Shown: positions 1 through 8,588, counted from the stretch's first letter. The stretch is 64,000 bases of DNA from Vibrio sp. VB16 (GCF_015594925.2 NZ_CP087590.1:3410001-3474000); one strand, 5' to 3'. Notes: a model not told the origin generated them from the sequence alone. A program made the numbers and translations.

Positions 1-498
1 CTTTACCCTTTCCCATACGTTCAGACATTTCATCCATACGCTCTGCTTGCAATTCTTTTAACTGTTCTTTTTGCTCATCCGTTAAAATACTCATCATTTC
101 ATGTTGAGTAGCTAACATCTTTACACGGCGCTCGGTTTGCTTCTCAACCATAGACGCAGCAAGTTCTTCCGCTTTTGCCTGATCAAAATCTGCAGCTAAT
201 ACGAGGTCTTGCGTTGCTGCGTGTTGTGCTCGCATCTCAGCTTGGCGTGCTTCTCTGTTTGTGTCGCGGTCAGCTTGCATTTCGTCACGTTTCGCTTCGC
301 GTAAATCGCGAAATTGATCTTTCTGCTCTTCCGTTAAATCTAACTGGCGAATCAAGCCTTTATCAAAACTTCTAAATTTGCCGTGATGGCCGTCCATATC
401 TGAACCACCTTTACCACCAAATGCAAATGCACTTGCTGTTGCAAAAAGCATAGGAAGGGCAGCTGCCGCAATGACTAGTTTTTTCGTTGTTTTCATCG
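1..498 (-). CDS. cpxP: Periplasmic stress adaptor CpxP, C-terminus off the window edge
   Basis: Translated from the ATG at 498-496 this gives 166 residues without a stop, so the 3' end lies left of the window. It opens with a signal peptide (basic MKTTKK, then a hydrophobic stretch ending ASAFA) followed by a Gly/His-rich linker and a long charged helical region. Two LTxxQ motifs typical of the CpxP/Spy family are visible (LTEEQ and LTDEQ). CpxP is a periplasmic chaperone-like protein that damps the CpxA sensor and is degraded with misfolded proteins. It is divergent from cpxRA, the usual arrangement, and a CpxR box lies in the shared promoter region. Identification rests on motif, signal peptide and position; Spy-like paralogues are the alternative but would not normally face cpxR. 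Confidence 0.9.
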
Positions 499-589
499 GT
501 TATTCCTCACGTTATTCTTTTTAGGTTGCTGCCTTCACAGCGGTTAAGCATAGAATAGAGGCTGCACAGTAAAGTAACGTCTAGAAAGC

Positions 590-604
590 GTAAAAAAGCG
601 TAAA
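590..604 (+). promoter_or_regulatory. CpxR box between cpxP and cpxR
   Basis: A perfect direct repeat GTAAA-N5-GTAAA (590-594 and 600-604) matches the established CpxR binding consensus. It lies about 90 bp from the cpxP start and 75 bp from the cpxR start, so phosphorylated CpxR could activate cpxP and autoregulate cpxRA from the same site. Confidence 0.8.
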
Positions 605-678
605 GACAAAACAAGTAGTTAAGTTTATAGGTAAGATCAATCATACTGAACGTAACAAATGCATTAGGGGTAGCAGTA

Positions 679-1365
679 ATGGCCAATATCTTATTAGTTG
701 ATGACGACACAGAACTTACAAGTCTGTTAAAGGAAGTACTTACATTTGAGGGCTTCAATATTACCGAAGCTAACGATGGTGAGGCTGGACTTGCCGCCGT
801 AAATGACAAGATTGACCTCATACTGTTAGATGTCATGATGCCTAGAATGAATGGCATGGATATGCTAAAAAAATTACGTGAATCTTGGCAGATTCCTGTT
901 CTTATGCTCACAGCGAAAGGCGAAGAAATAGATAGGGTCATCGGCCTAGAGCTGGGGGCAGATGACTATCTCTCTAAGCCATTCAGTGACCGAGAACTGC
1001 TCGCTCGAATTAAAGCCATTCTTAGACGAACACAGACAAACGCGGCCTCAAAATCTACTGACTATATCGAATATCAAAACATCAAAGTTTACCCCGGAAA
1101 ACAGGAAGCTTATGTTGGCGAAACACTTTTGGAATTAACGACAACCGAATTCGCACTACTTACCCATTTTATCCAACACCCCGGTGAATCCTTAACAAAA
1201 GAGGTTTTGAGCCTAGATGTTCTGGGTAAACGTTTGGCGCCATTTGACCGAGCAATCGATATGCATGTATCCAACCTTCGCAAAAAATTACCAGAGCGTA
1301 GCGATGGAAAACCGCGCATAAAAACCCTAAGAGGACGTGGCTATCTTCTCGTTGAGGAGGGGTAA
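679..1365 (+). CDS. cpxR: Envelope-stress response regulator CpxR
   Basis: This 228-residue OmpR-family response regulator has an N-terminal receiver domain (about 1-115) with the acidic pocket D8-D9-D10, the phosphoacceptor D51 in LLLDVMMP and the conserved Lys of SKPF. A C-terminal winged-helix DNA-binding domain (about 130-225) ends in the usual RGRGYLL segment. CpxR, phosphorylated by CpxA, controls periplasmic folding and protease genes. The start ATG at 679 follows an AGGGG ribosome-binding sequence. The stop codon overlaps the cpxA start (TAATG), so the pair is translationally coupled. The CpxR box upstream predicts autoregulation. Length and neighbours match the family. Confidence 0.95.
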   Translation: MANILLVDDDTELTSLLKEVLTFEGFNITEANDGEAGLAAVNDKIDLILLDVMMPRMNGMDMLKKLRESWQIPVLMLTAKGEEIDRVIGLELGADDYLSKPFSDRELLARIKAILRRTQTNAASKSTDYIEYQNIKVYPGKQEAYVGETLLELTTTEFALLTHFIQHPGESLTKEVLSLDVLGKRLAPFDRAIDMHVSNLRKKLPERSDGKPRIKTLRGRGYLLVEEG

Positions 1366-2741
1366 TGAGACTCCCAAAAATATCCAACCTTTATGGTCGG
1401 ATCTTTGCCATTTTTTGGTTCACCATGCTCTTGGTCTTAATCGCTGTACTGCTTGTGCAGGACTCAGACCCAAGGCAAACGCATCGTATCCAACAAAATA
1501 ATATTGAAAGACTTTCAAGCTTTGCCAAACACCTTGAAGATAAGTACCGACATGATCATTCCATTGATGATGTACTGTCTAGAGTGAATAGAAAAATGAA
1601 AGGCCCGAACAAAGAGGGAAAAGCGATGGTCTATTTTTCTGACCTTAGTGGTAACCTTATTGGCATCAATGGTCGAATGCAACGACGTGCAATTCAAAAC
1701 TTTATAACGAGTTTAGAGTCACTAGATAAACCTCAGCAAAGGTTATATGGTCGTTTCATGGTAGTGGGCCCAATGCCCGTGACAATTGCAAATCAACACG
1801 TGCTTCTATATATCGCTGGAGAGTGGGATCAACCCCCGCCATTTCTGCTTCAATTATTTGATCAACCCATCCACCTCCTGCTACTCGTCATGTTTATCAG
1901 CACTCCCTTACTCCTTTGGTTAGCTTATGCATTAAGCAAACCCGCTCGCCTACTTGAAAATGCGGCGAGAAGAGTCGCTAATGGCGAGTTTGTTGAGGAC
2001 CCAAACCTAGAAAAAGGAAGTTCTGAGTTTCGTGAAGCTGGTGCAGCTTTCAATCAGATGGTATTGGCCATTAATCAAATGATATCAGGTCACCAAAGGT
2101 TACTTTCTGATATTTCTCACGAGCTCCGTTCTCCCCTCACTCGCTTAAGAATGGCGAACGCTTTAGCGACGAGAAAACAGGGTGAATCAGCAGAGTTAAC
2201 ACGCATCAATACGGAAGCTGAGCGATTAGAAAAAATGATCAGCGAGTTATTAGAACTGTCTCGTATGCAAGTGAATAGTCATCAAGTAAGAGAGACCCAT
2301 TCAGCAGCGACCCTTTGGGAAGAAATTATTGCAGACGCTCAATTTGAAGCGGAACAAAAAGAGAAATCATTAATCTATAGCCAAATGCCTAACTGCTCCA
2401 TTACTGGCAATCCAAACCTATTGATGAGTGCCATTGAAAACATTGTTCGCAACGCTATTCATTACGGCCATACTTCTATTCGCGTCGGTTTCACTCAAGT
2501 CAACAATACACTTTCTATCTGTGTTGAAGATGATGGTGATGGCGTACCAGAAGCAGAGCTTACTGACATCTTTAGACCTTTTTATCGAGTGTCCACAGCG
2601 AGAGATAGACATTCAGGCGGGGCAGGATTAGGTCTCGCGATAACTGAAAGTGCAGTACGCCAACATAACGGCACCATTCGCGCAGAAAAAAGCGTTCTAG
2701 GGGGGTTAAAAATCACCATTACCCTACCAACAGAGGCATAA
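1365..2741 (+). CDS. cpxA: Envelope-stress sensor histidine kinase CpxA
   Basis: This 458-residue inner-membrane sensor kinase has TM1 at about 12-32, a periplasmic sensor domain to about 165, TM2 at about 170-191, a HAMP linker, and a dimerisation/phosphoacceptor helix with H252 in ISHELRSPL. The ATPase domain shows the N box (NIVRNAIHYG), G1 (DDGDG) and G2 (GGAGLGLAI). CpxA phosphorylates CpxR when envelope proteins misfold and is restrained by CpxP. The ATG overlaps the cpxR stop by one base. All catalytic motifs are intact. Confidence 0.95.
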   Translation: MRLPKISNLYGRIFAIFWFTMLLVLIAVLLVQDSDPRQTHRIQQNNIERLSSFAKHLEDKYRHDHSIDDVLSRVNRKMKGPNKEGKAMVYFSDLSGNLIGINGRMQRRAIQNFITSLESLDKPQQRLYGRFMVVGPMPVTIANQHVLLYIAGEWDQPPPFLLQLFDQPIHLLLLVMFISTPLLLWLAYALSKPARLLENAARRVANGEFVEDPNLEKGSSEFREAGAAFNQMVLAINQMISGHQRLLSDISHELRSPLTRLRMANALATRKQGESAELTRINTEAERLEKMISELLELSRMQVNSHQVRETHSAATLWEEIIADAQFEAEQKEKSLIYSQMPNCSITGNPNLLMSAIENIVRNAIHYGHTSIRVGFTQVNNTLSICVEDDGDGVPEAELTDIFRPFYRVSTARDRHSGGAGLGLAITESAVRQHNGTIRAEKSVLGGLKITITLPTEA

Positions 2742-2788
2742 CCTAAACACGATTCATATTTGTTATACCGAGTTCAGATTAAATAGGA

Positions 2789-2814
2789 TCAGTTCTTCTT
2801 TGAAACCGAACTGA
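2789..2814 (+). terminator. Possible hairpin after cpxA
   Basis: TCAGTTC (2789-2795) pairs perfectly with GAACTGA (2808-2814), with a small inner TTC/GAA stem. It follows the cpxA stop by about 50 nt, but no T-run follows, so it may only protect the 3' end of the cpxRA message. Confidence 0.3.
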
Positions 2815-2859
2815 CCCTAGTTATACTCGCTCTTCCAGCAACCAATTACGTTGATAATC

Positions 2860-3339
2860 ATGCTAGACATCGCACTATTTGAACCAGAAATCGCCCCAAA
2901 TACCGGTAATATCATCCGCTTAAGCGCCAACTGCGGAGCAAACTTGCACCTTATTGAACCATTAGGCTTCGATCTGGAAGAGAAAAAAGTGCGCAGAGCA
3001 GGTTTGGATTACCACGACCTTGCAAGAGTAAAGAGGCATAAGGATCTGGCGGCGTTTATGGATTACTTAGAAAATGAACGTGAAGGGCCATTCAGGATTT
3101 TTGCTTGTACAACCAAGACTACAGGTCATCATGTAGACGCAAAATTCCAAAAGAATGATGTGTTACTATTCGGCCCCGAAACGCGTGGGTTACCCGCAGA
3201 GCTAATTGAAAGCTTACCGTTAGAGCAGAGAATCCGTATCCCTATGATGCCAGATAGCCGAAGCTTGAATCTGTCTAATGCCGTTGCCATTATTGCCTTT
3301 GAAGCATGGCGTCAATTAGGATTTGAAGGTGCGATTTAA
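2860..3339 (+). CDS. trmL: tRNA wobble 2'-O-methyltransferase TrmL
   Basis: This 159-residue SPOUT-class methyltransferase (E. coli TrmL is 157) transfers a methyl group from AdoMet to the 2'-O of the wobble nucleotide in the two tRNA-Leu isoacceptors. The knot signature is visible in order: EIAPNTGNIIRL near the N-terminus, then FGPETRGLP, then IPMMPDSRSLNLSNAVAI. An upstream in-frame TTG at 2851 would add three residues, but the ATG at 2860 gives the family's usual MLxIxLxEPEIxPNTG opening and is preferred. It lies after cpxA and converges with fxsA across a strong hairpin. Confidence 0.93.
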   Translation: MLDIALFEPEIAPNTGNIIRLSANCGANLHLIEPLGFDLEEKKVRRAGLDYHDLARVKRHKDLAAFMDYLENEREGPFRIFACTTKTTGHHVDAKFQKNDVLLFGPETRGLPAELIESLPLEQRIRIPMMPDSRSLNLSNAVAIIAFEAWRQLGFEGAI

Positions 3340-3353
3340 TAAAGAAAGAATAA

Positions 3354-3379
3354 GCTTCTAGGTTGCCGTACCTAGAAGC
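3354..3379 (-). terminator. Terminator of fxsA, between trmL and fxsA
   Basis: GCTTCTAGGT (3354-3363) and ACCTAGAAGC (3370-3379) form a perfect 10-bp stem with a 6-nt loop. Read on the minus strand the stem is followed by TTATTCTTTCTTT, so it most likely ends fxsA transcripts and also blocks read-through from trmL. Confidence 0.65.
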
Positions 3380-3387
3380 CAAAGAAT

Positions 3388-3909
3388 CTATTTCAGGCGA
3401 TTATTTGATCCATCATTCTCGTCATCATCTTTTTTTTCATACTCTCCTTCGAAAGTATTACCATCATCACGGGGTGGTTGGAAAGGATCTTGTCCAAACG
3501 GACTTTGACCAAATCCACTTTGTGCGTGAAAACCGCCACCACTTGCCATCGTATTAACCTTGACTCTTTTCATCAGCTCTTTCGCCATTTTTGCTCGAGG
3601 TGCAGGCAATAAAACAAGCATTCCAAGTGCGTCAGTCATAAAGCCAGGTGTCAATAAAAGCACGCCTGCGACCGCTAACATAACTCCCTCAATAATTTGC
3701 TGAGCCGGCATCTCACCTTGTTGCAAGCGTCCCTGCACTGACATGAGTGTCGCAATACCTTGACTGCGCACAAGCGATGCACCAGCAAATGCAGTAACAA
3801 GCACCAACGCTATGGTAGGCCACAATCCAAGAAACCCACCAACTTGAATAAATAGGCCTATTTCGATAATAGGGACACAGATAAAAAGCAACAATAAAAT
3901 AGGAAACAC
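3388..3909 (-). CDS. fxsA: Inner-membrane protein FxsA
   Basis: FxsA-family membrane protein of 173 residues. Hydrophobic segments cover about 1-50 and 75-100, followed by a soluble Gly/Asn- and then Asp/Lys-rich C-terminal tail with the GNTFEGEY motif seen in E. coli FxsA. In E. coli, raising FxsA relieves exclusion of phage T7 by the F plasmid; its normal role is unclear. The chosen start is GTG at 3909-3907, preceded by GGAG five bases upstream; a TTG at 3936 would add nine residues but has no ribosome-binding site. It is divergent from aspA, as in E. coli. Confidence 0.88.
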   Translation of the reverse strand: MFPILLLLFICVPIIEIGLFIQVGGFLGLWPTIALVLVTAFAGASLVRSQGIATLMSVQGRLQQGEMPAQQIIEGVMLAVAGVLLLTPGFMTDALGMLVLLPAPRAKMAKELMKRVKVNTMASGGGFHAQSGFGQSPFGQDPFQPPRDDGNTFEGEYEKKDDDENDGSNNRLK

Positions 3910-4033
3910 ACGCTCTCCAACTATAAATTTGGTCAATAAGTTTGGTTATTTAGTTTACTTGCAAAACCATAAAGCCAACAGTGCAATTACGATATTTTAC
4001 CGTATTAATGCAAATGATGGCTATTTTACAAAA

Positions 4034-4154
4034 TACAAAGCAGAAATATGACCGAACGGCTATTTTTGTAATACAATTTGAGTATGATTTACCTCAAAGA
4101 TCACAAGGGTTTTATACTAATAAGACTATCAAAAACATTTTACAAAGCAGAAAT
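4034..4154 (+). repeat. 14-bp direct repeat in the aspA upstream region
   Basis: TACAAAGCAGAAAT occurs at 4034-4047 and again at 4141-4154, 107 bp apart, in the 291-bp AT-rich region between fxsA and aspA. The second copy ends 46 bp before the aspA ATG. No gene was recognised between the copies. They may be regulator sites for aspA or the scar of a small duplication. Confidence 0.5.
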
Positions 4155-4200
4155 GGCCAGTCATTCATTATTTTTTGGAATAATCATCCGAGGGTAAACT

Positions 4201-5652
4201 ATGAACAAACTAAATAAAACAGCGCCAAAAGCAAAGCCCGCCACAAGAATTGAACACGACCTCCTCGGCGAACGCCACGTCCCTATTGATGCTTATTACG
4301 GAATTCATACACTCCGTGCGATAGAAAACTTTAATATCTCAAACAATACGATATCCGACGTGCCTGAATTTGTACGCGGAATGATAATGACAAAAAAAGC
4401 AGCGGCTCTAGCAAACAAAGAACTTAGTGTTCTTCCTAGTGATGTTGCCAACCATATCATTAAAGCCTGTGACCTTATTTTGCAAACGGGCAAGTGTATG
4501 GATCAGTTTCCATCCGATGTTTTTCAAGGTGGTGCCGGCACTTCCGTTAATATGAATACCAACGAAGTGATCGCCAATGTTGCTTTGGAGTTGATGGGCA
4601 AAGAAAAAGGTCAATACGAATTTATCAATCCAAACGATCATGTCAACAAAAGCCAATCAACTAACTGCGCCTACCCGACAGGATTCCGCGTTGCGGTTTA
4701 CACCAGTATTTATCACCTTATTGAAGCCGTCGAGTACCTCAAAGGTGCATTCGATCTAAAAAATGCAGAGTTTAATTCGGTTATCAAAATGGGACGCACT
4801 CAACTTCAAGACGCAGTGCCGATGACCGTAGGTCAGGAATTTCGCGCTTGGTCTGTAACCATCAACGAAGAGATCCGCAATCTAAAATACATTGCTGAGT
4901 TATTGTTAGAGGTGAACCTTGGAGCAACGGCCATCGGTACAGGTTTGAACGCCGCAAGCGGATATCAAGTACTCGCCGTTAAGCACCTCGCTGACGTGAC
5001 AGGATACCGTTGTGTCCCTGCTGAAGACTTGATAGAAGCGACGTCAGACTGCGGTGCTTATGTCATGGCGCACAGTGCGCTAAAACGACTCGCAGTGAAA
5101 CTGTCGAAGATCTGTAACGACCTACGATTGCTCTCATCGGGCCCGCGTGCAGGCTTTAACGAGTTAAACCTGCCTGAACTCCAAGCGGGCTCTTCGATTA
5201 TGCCAGCAAAAGTCAATCCAGTTGTGCCTGAAGTGGTCAACCAAGTCTGCTTTAAAGTGATGGGTAATGACACCACCATTGCATTTGCCGCAGAAGGTGG
5301 GCAACTCCAACTTAACGTCATGGAACCGGTTATCGCTCAGAGCATGTTCGAATCATTAGACCTATTAAAAAATGCCTGCGTTAACCTACGTGACAAGTGC
5401 ATTGATGGCATCACCGTCAACAAAGAAGTGTGTGAAAATTTTGTATTCAATTCTATTGGTATAGTCACTTACCTAAACCCGTATATTGGCCACCATGAGG
5501 GCGATATTGTAGGGAGAATTTGTGCCGAAACAGGCAAGAATGTCCGCGAAGTTGTACTTGAAAGAGGCCTACTAACCGCCGAGCAGCTAGACGAAATATT
5601 CTCTGTAGAAAACTTAATAACACCCCAGTACAAGGCGAAGCGCTACGATTAA
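4201..5652 (+). CDS. aspA: Aspartate ammonia-lyase
   Basis: This enzyme of the fumarase/aspartase superfamily has 483 residues (E. coli AspA 478). It interconverts L-aspartate with fumarate and ammonia, feeding fumarate respiration and aspartate catabolism. The superfamily signature with the catalytic serine loop, GSSIMPAKVNP, lies at residues 330-340; the substrate-binding segments AGTSVNMNTNEV and KSQSTN are also present and distinguish aspartase from fumarase C. The N-terminus carries a short Lys/Ala-rich extension. In E. coli dcuA and cutA lie between aspA and dsbD; neither is present here. A UUCG-capped terminator follows. Confidence 0.95.
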   Translation: MNKLNKTAPKAKPATRIEHDLLGERHVPIDAYYGIHTLRAIENFNISNNTISDVPEFVRGMIMTKKAAALANKELSVLPSDVANHIIKACDLILQTGKCMDQFPSDVFQGGAGTSVNMNTNEVIANVALELMGKEKGQYEFINPNDHVNKSQSTNCAYPTGFRVAVYTSIYHLIEAVEYLKGAFDLKNAEFNSVIKMGRTQLQDAVPMTVGQEFRAWSVTINEEIRNLKYIAELLLEVNLGATAIGTGLNAASGYQVLAVKHLADVTGYRCVPAEDLIEATSDCGAYVMAHSALKRLAVKLSKICNDLRLLSSGPRAGFNELNLPELQAGSSIMPAKVNPVVPEVVNQVCFKVMGNDTTIAFAAEGGQLQLNVMEPVIAQSMFESLDLLKNACVNLRDKCIDGITVNKEVCENFVFNSIGIVTYLNPYIGHHEGDIVGRICAETGKNVREVVLERGLLTAEQLDEIFSVENLITPQYKAKRYD

Positions 5653-5677
5653 CGCTATATTCTTACTGACATAACCC

Positions 5678-5711
5678 AAAAATAAAGGCGGCTTCGGTCT
5701 CCTTTATTTTT
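5678..5711 (+). terminator. Rho-independent terminator of aspA
   Basis: AAAAATAAAGG (5678-5688) pairs with CCTTTATTTTT (5701-5711), and an inner short stem closes a TTCG tetraloop at 5693-5696. It starts 26 nt after the aspA stop. Confidence 0.85.
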
Positions 5712-5820
5712 GTTCATGTTAGTTTATTCACTATTTTTTCAACTATTCTCTAGTATGATGAAACCTTTATAGACCTTGCTCGGTCTTATCTTTATCTTAT
5801 TTGGCTTAGTAGTTACTTAT

Positions 5821-7635
5821 ATGCGCGTTTTTTTCACCTTAGTACTTATTGGATTACTCTCATTTTCTGGCTCAGCTCTCGCACTTTTTGATAGTAATAG
5901 CTCATCGAGTTCAGGTGTCGGCTTTAGTAATAACAATTCTGATTTTGTTACGGTCCAACAAGCCTTTCCTTTTTATGCAAGTCAAATAGGGGATACGGTT
6001 CATCTCGAATGGGATGTGCTGGAAGGTTACTACCTATATCAACAACGCCTCTCCATTAGTGTCGAAAACGCCCAAATTGATGCATTAAATATCATCGATG
6101 GAACGCCATATAAAGATGAATTCTTTGGGTCGGTCAATATCTATACCGAACCTTTAAGCGTTAAGGTTCCTTTGCTTTCTGTTAATGACGGGGCGAAACT
6201 TATCGTCCAATATCAGGGTTGTGCAAAAGCAGGTTTTTGTTACCCACCAGAAACAAAAATAATTGATCTAAAACCGATTTCACAAACAAATACTCCGGCG
6301 GCAATTGCTAACTCTATAAAGAGCAATACCGCAAATTTAGAAGCTAGCTTCGCAAAGAAAACATCATCATTAAGTAAAGAATCTGAACTTGCCGGAAGCC
6401 TAGCGGATAGTTGGTGGACGCCTCTCATGTTTTTAGCGCTCGGTGTTGGCTTGGCGTTTACACCATGTGTCTTCCCTATGTACCCTATCCTTACTAGCAT
6501 TGTATTGGGCAGCGGAAAACTCAGCCCAGCAAGAACATTTGGTCTTTCCTTCGTTTATGTTCAAGGCATGGCACTAACCTACACCTTACTTGGTCTGGTT
6601 GTCGCCTCGGCAGGACTTCAATTTCAAGCGGCGCTGCAGCATCCATTTGTACTGATCGGTTTGAGTATCCTGTTTGTCTTACTCGCGATGTCCATGTTTG
6701 GTTTGTACACCATTCAGTTACCAAACCGTATTCAAACGTGGCTAAGTCAACAAAGTAATAAGCAGCAAGGTGGCAATCTAGTTGGTGTATTCGCCATGGG
6801 CGCTATTTCTGGGTTGGTTTGCTCACCCTGCACCACTGCACCATTATCTGGCGCTTTACTTTATGTCGCACAAAGTGGTGACCTAATAACAGGTGCCGTG
6901 GCGCTCTATGCGCTTGGTTTGGGTATGGGTATTCCACTCATTATTGTGGCCGTGTTTGGTAATAAGTTACTGCCTAGAGCTGGTGCATGGATGGATAGAG
7001 TTAAGATTTTATTTGGGTTTATTCTTTTGGCTGCTCCCGTATTCTTAATCGAAAGAATTATCCCTGAGCAGTGGGCGATCACCTTGTGGGGTATTCTAGG
7101 GGTCGCGGCCTTTGGTTGGCTTTACCATGCTAAGAATAGTTTGGAATTCGGAGGTTGGAAGCAGAGTTTTATCGGTATTATTGCGGTTTTAGGACTGGTA
7201 GCTTCGGTAATGCCTGTATATAACCAATGGTTTGGGGATGGGTCTGTGAATGCTTACCAACCACAGGTAACCTTTACTCGTATCAGCTCTGTCGATGAAC
7301 TAGATAAACAACTTGTATTGGCAAATAAAGCCAACAAACCGGTCATGTTAGACTTTTATGCCGATTGGTGTGTGGCCTGCAAAGAATTTGAAAAATATAC
7401 CTTTCACACGCCAGAGGTAGAAAACAAACTAAAAGACTTTGTACTATTGCAAGCCGACGTAACCAAGAATAGTCCTGACGATATCGAACTGTTTAAACGT
7501 CTAAAAGTAATGGGCTTACCAACCGTCGATTTTTGGGACGCAAATGGTAACTATGTCACCAACGCAAGATTAACAGGTTTTGTCGAAGCAGAACCGTTTC
7601 TTACGCATCTAGAAAACCAAATCATCGGCAACTAA
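5821..7635 (+). CDS. dsbD: Thiol:disulfide interchange protein DsbD
   Basis: DsbD moves reducing electrons from cytoplasmic thioredoxin across the inner membrane to periplasmic DsbC, DsbG and CcmG. From ATG 5821 the 604-residue protein has a signal peptide ending near residue 21, a periplasmic alpha domain with C134 and C140 (CAKAGFC), an eight-TM beta domain with C216 (TPCVFPM) and the CSPC motif at 334-337, and a C-terminal thioredoxin-like gamma domain with C517-V-A-C520. All redox cysteines are present. An upstream TTG at 5776 is in frame but would bury the signal peptide, so the ATG is chosen, though its ribosome-binding site is weak. It stands alone after the aspA terminator. Confidence 0.93.
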   Translation: MRVFFTLVLIGLLSFSGSALALFDSNSSSSSGVGFSNNNSDFVTVQQAFPFYASQIGDTVHLEWDVLEGYYLYQQRLSISVENAQIDALNIIDGTPYKDEFFGSVNIYTEPLSVKVPLLSVNDGAKLIVQYQGCAKAGFCYPPETKIIDLKPISQTNTPAAIANSIKSNTANLEASFAKKTSSLSKESELAGSLADSWWTPLMFLALGVGLAFTPCVFPMYPILTSIVLGSGKLSPARTFGLSFVYVQGMALTYTLLGLVVASAGLQFQAALQHPFVLIGLSILFVLLAMSMFGLYTIQLPNRIQTWLSQQSNKQQGGNLVGVFAMGAISGLVCSPCTTAPLSGALLYVAQSGDLITGAVALYALGLGMGIPLIIVAVFGNKLLPRAGAWMDRVKILFGFILLAAPVFLIERIIPEQWAITLWGILGVAAFGWLYHAKNSLEFGGWKQSFIGIIAVLGLVASVMPVYNQWFGDGSVNAYQPQVTFTRISSVDELDKQLVLANKANKPVMLDFYADWCVACKEFEKYTFHTPEVENKLKDFVLLQADVTKNSPDDIELFKRLKVMGLPTVDFWDANGNYVTNARLTGFVEAEPFLTHLENQIIGN

Positions 7636-7952
7636 TTCTGTCTACAACTTGCAAGAACTCATCGAATACGATGTGGTAAATACGCCGACAAAAACATGAC
7701 CGCAACACCCTCTGTTGCGTTCATGTGCCTTACGAATCTTTCTCGATCATTTCAACTTCGTCATATTTCTGATTCATCTAGCAAAACAACATCGCAAAAA
7801 ACCGTAATTTCATGTATCGCCATCACTAATTATCGCCTAAAAGTCGATACTGTTCAGAAATTTAGCGTACAAATATTGTTCATTGCCACAAAGCATACAA
7901 TACTTGATTTTGAAGCTATTATTAAACTAAATTATAAAGAGCCCCTAACGTC
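7636..7952. other. 317-nt gap between dsbD and crbR with a strong hairpin
   Basis: No convincing gene. The gap holds the hairpin at 7694-7726 and then an AT-rich stretch that should contain the crbR promoter. On the minus strand, reading towards the hairpin, there are only two tiny reading frames, of 20 and 15 codons; the second stops shortly before the hairpin. I do not call either a gene. Confidence 0.6.
7694..7726 (-). terminator. Minus-oriented terminator downstream of dsbD
   Basis: ACATGA and CGCAACA (7694-7707, one mismatch between them) pair with TGTTGCG and TCATGT (7713-7726) around a 5-nt loop. On the plus strand it is followed by GCCTTACG, without a T-run; on the minus strand it is followed directly by TTTTTG. 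It could end dsbD transcripts weakly, but by sequence it fits a minus-strand transcript better. Confidence 0.5.
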
Positions 7953-8588
7953 ATGGAATCGACTTATACCATCATCATAGCTGATGACCACCCACTGTTC
8001 CGAAATGCATTATTTCAGTCTGTGCACATGGCGATCAGTGGTGCAAATTTACTCGAAGCGGACTCGCTTGAAGCTTTATTAAGTTTGCTCAACAAAGAGG
8101 CGGAACCCGACCTCCTTTTACTCGATCTAAAAATGCCAGGTACTAATGGCATGTCAGGCCTTATTCAGTTAAGAGCTGAGTACCCAGATCTGCCTATTGT
8201 GGTCATTTCAGCAAACGAGGAACCAAATGTTGTCGCCCAGGTGAAAACCCATGGTGCCTTTGGATTCATTCCAAAATCAAGCGATATGCGCGCTCTTATT
8301 AGCGCTCTAAATCAAGTATTAAACGGTGACCCTTTCTTCCCAGAAGAGCTTCTCAAAAACAGTAATGTTAATACTGATCTTGCAGAAAAACTCGCGTCAC
8401 TTACCCCCCAACAATATCGAGTACTTGGCATGCTGTCGGATGGCCTGCTAAATAAGCAAATTGCATATGAATTAAGTGTCTCCGAGGCGACGATCAAAGC
8501 CCATATGACCGCCATCTTCCGTAAATTAGGTGTACAGAATAGAACCCAAGCGGTCATTCTTCTTCAACACCTTGAATTTGAGAGTTAG
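7953..8588 (+). CDS. crbR: LuxR-family response regulator, CrbR-like
   Basis: The 211-residue NarL/FixJ-type regulator has a receiver domain (about 5-125) with the acidic pair D11-D12, phosphoacceptor D58 in LLLDLKMPG and a Lys in PKSS. The LuxR helix-turn-helix is at about 145-205 (LTPQQYRVLGML ... NKQIAYELSVSEATIKAHM). In V. cholerae the CrbS/CrbR pair switches on acs for acetate use. The identity here rests on family plus context: the next genes are the DUF4212/SSS symporter, a CrbS-type kinase and acs, all within 13 kb, and no other kinase partner is near. Biochemically it could serve another kinase. A terminator follows at 8666. Confidence 0.78.
   Translation: MESTYTIIIADDHPLFRNALFQSVHMAISGANLLEADSLEALLSLLNKEAEPDLLLLDLKMPGTNGMSGLIQLRAEYPDLPIVVISANEEPNVVAQVKTHGAFGFIPKSSDMRALISALNQVLNGDPFFPEELLKNSNVNTDLAEKLASLTPQQYRVLGMLSDGLLNKQIAYELSVSEATIKAHMTAIFRKLGVQNRTQAVILLQHLEFES

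Noticed and set aside
175..375. 66-codon plus-strand frame at the left edge
   Set aside because: It is the antisense of cpxP, which has a clear signal peptide, LTxxQ motifs and the expected position.
507..941. 144-codon minus-strand frame over the cpxR start
   Set aside because: Overlaps the cpxR promoter and receiver domain; no ribosome-binding site and no protein-like pattern.
4078..4091. Possible FNR or CRP site before aspA
   Set aside because: Only about 7 of 10 core bases match FNR and just one CRP half-site is present, too weak to report although E. coli aspA is FNR/CRP controlled.
3981..4217. 78-codon frame between fxsA and aspA
   Set aside because: Runs into the aspA start in another frame, has no ribosome-binding site and covers the regulatory region.
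7696..7980. 94-codon plus-strand frame before crbR
   Set aside because: Starts inside the hairpin, overlaps the crbR start and has no family resemblance or ribosome-binding site.
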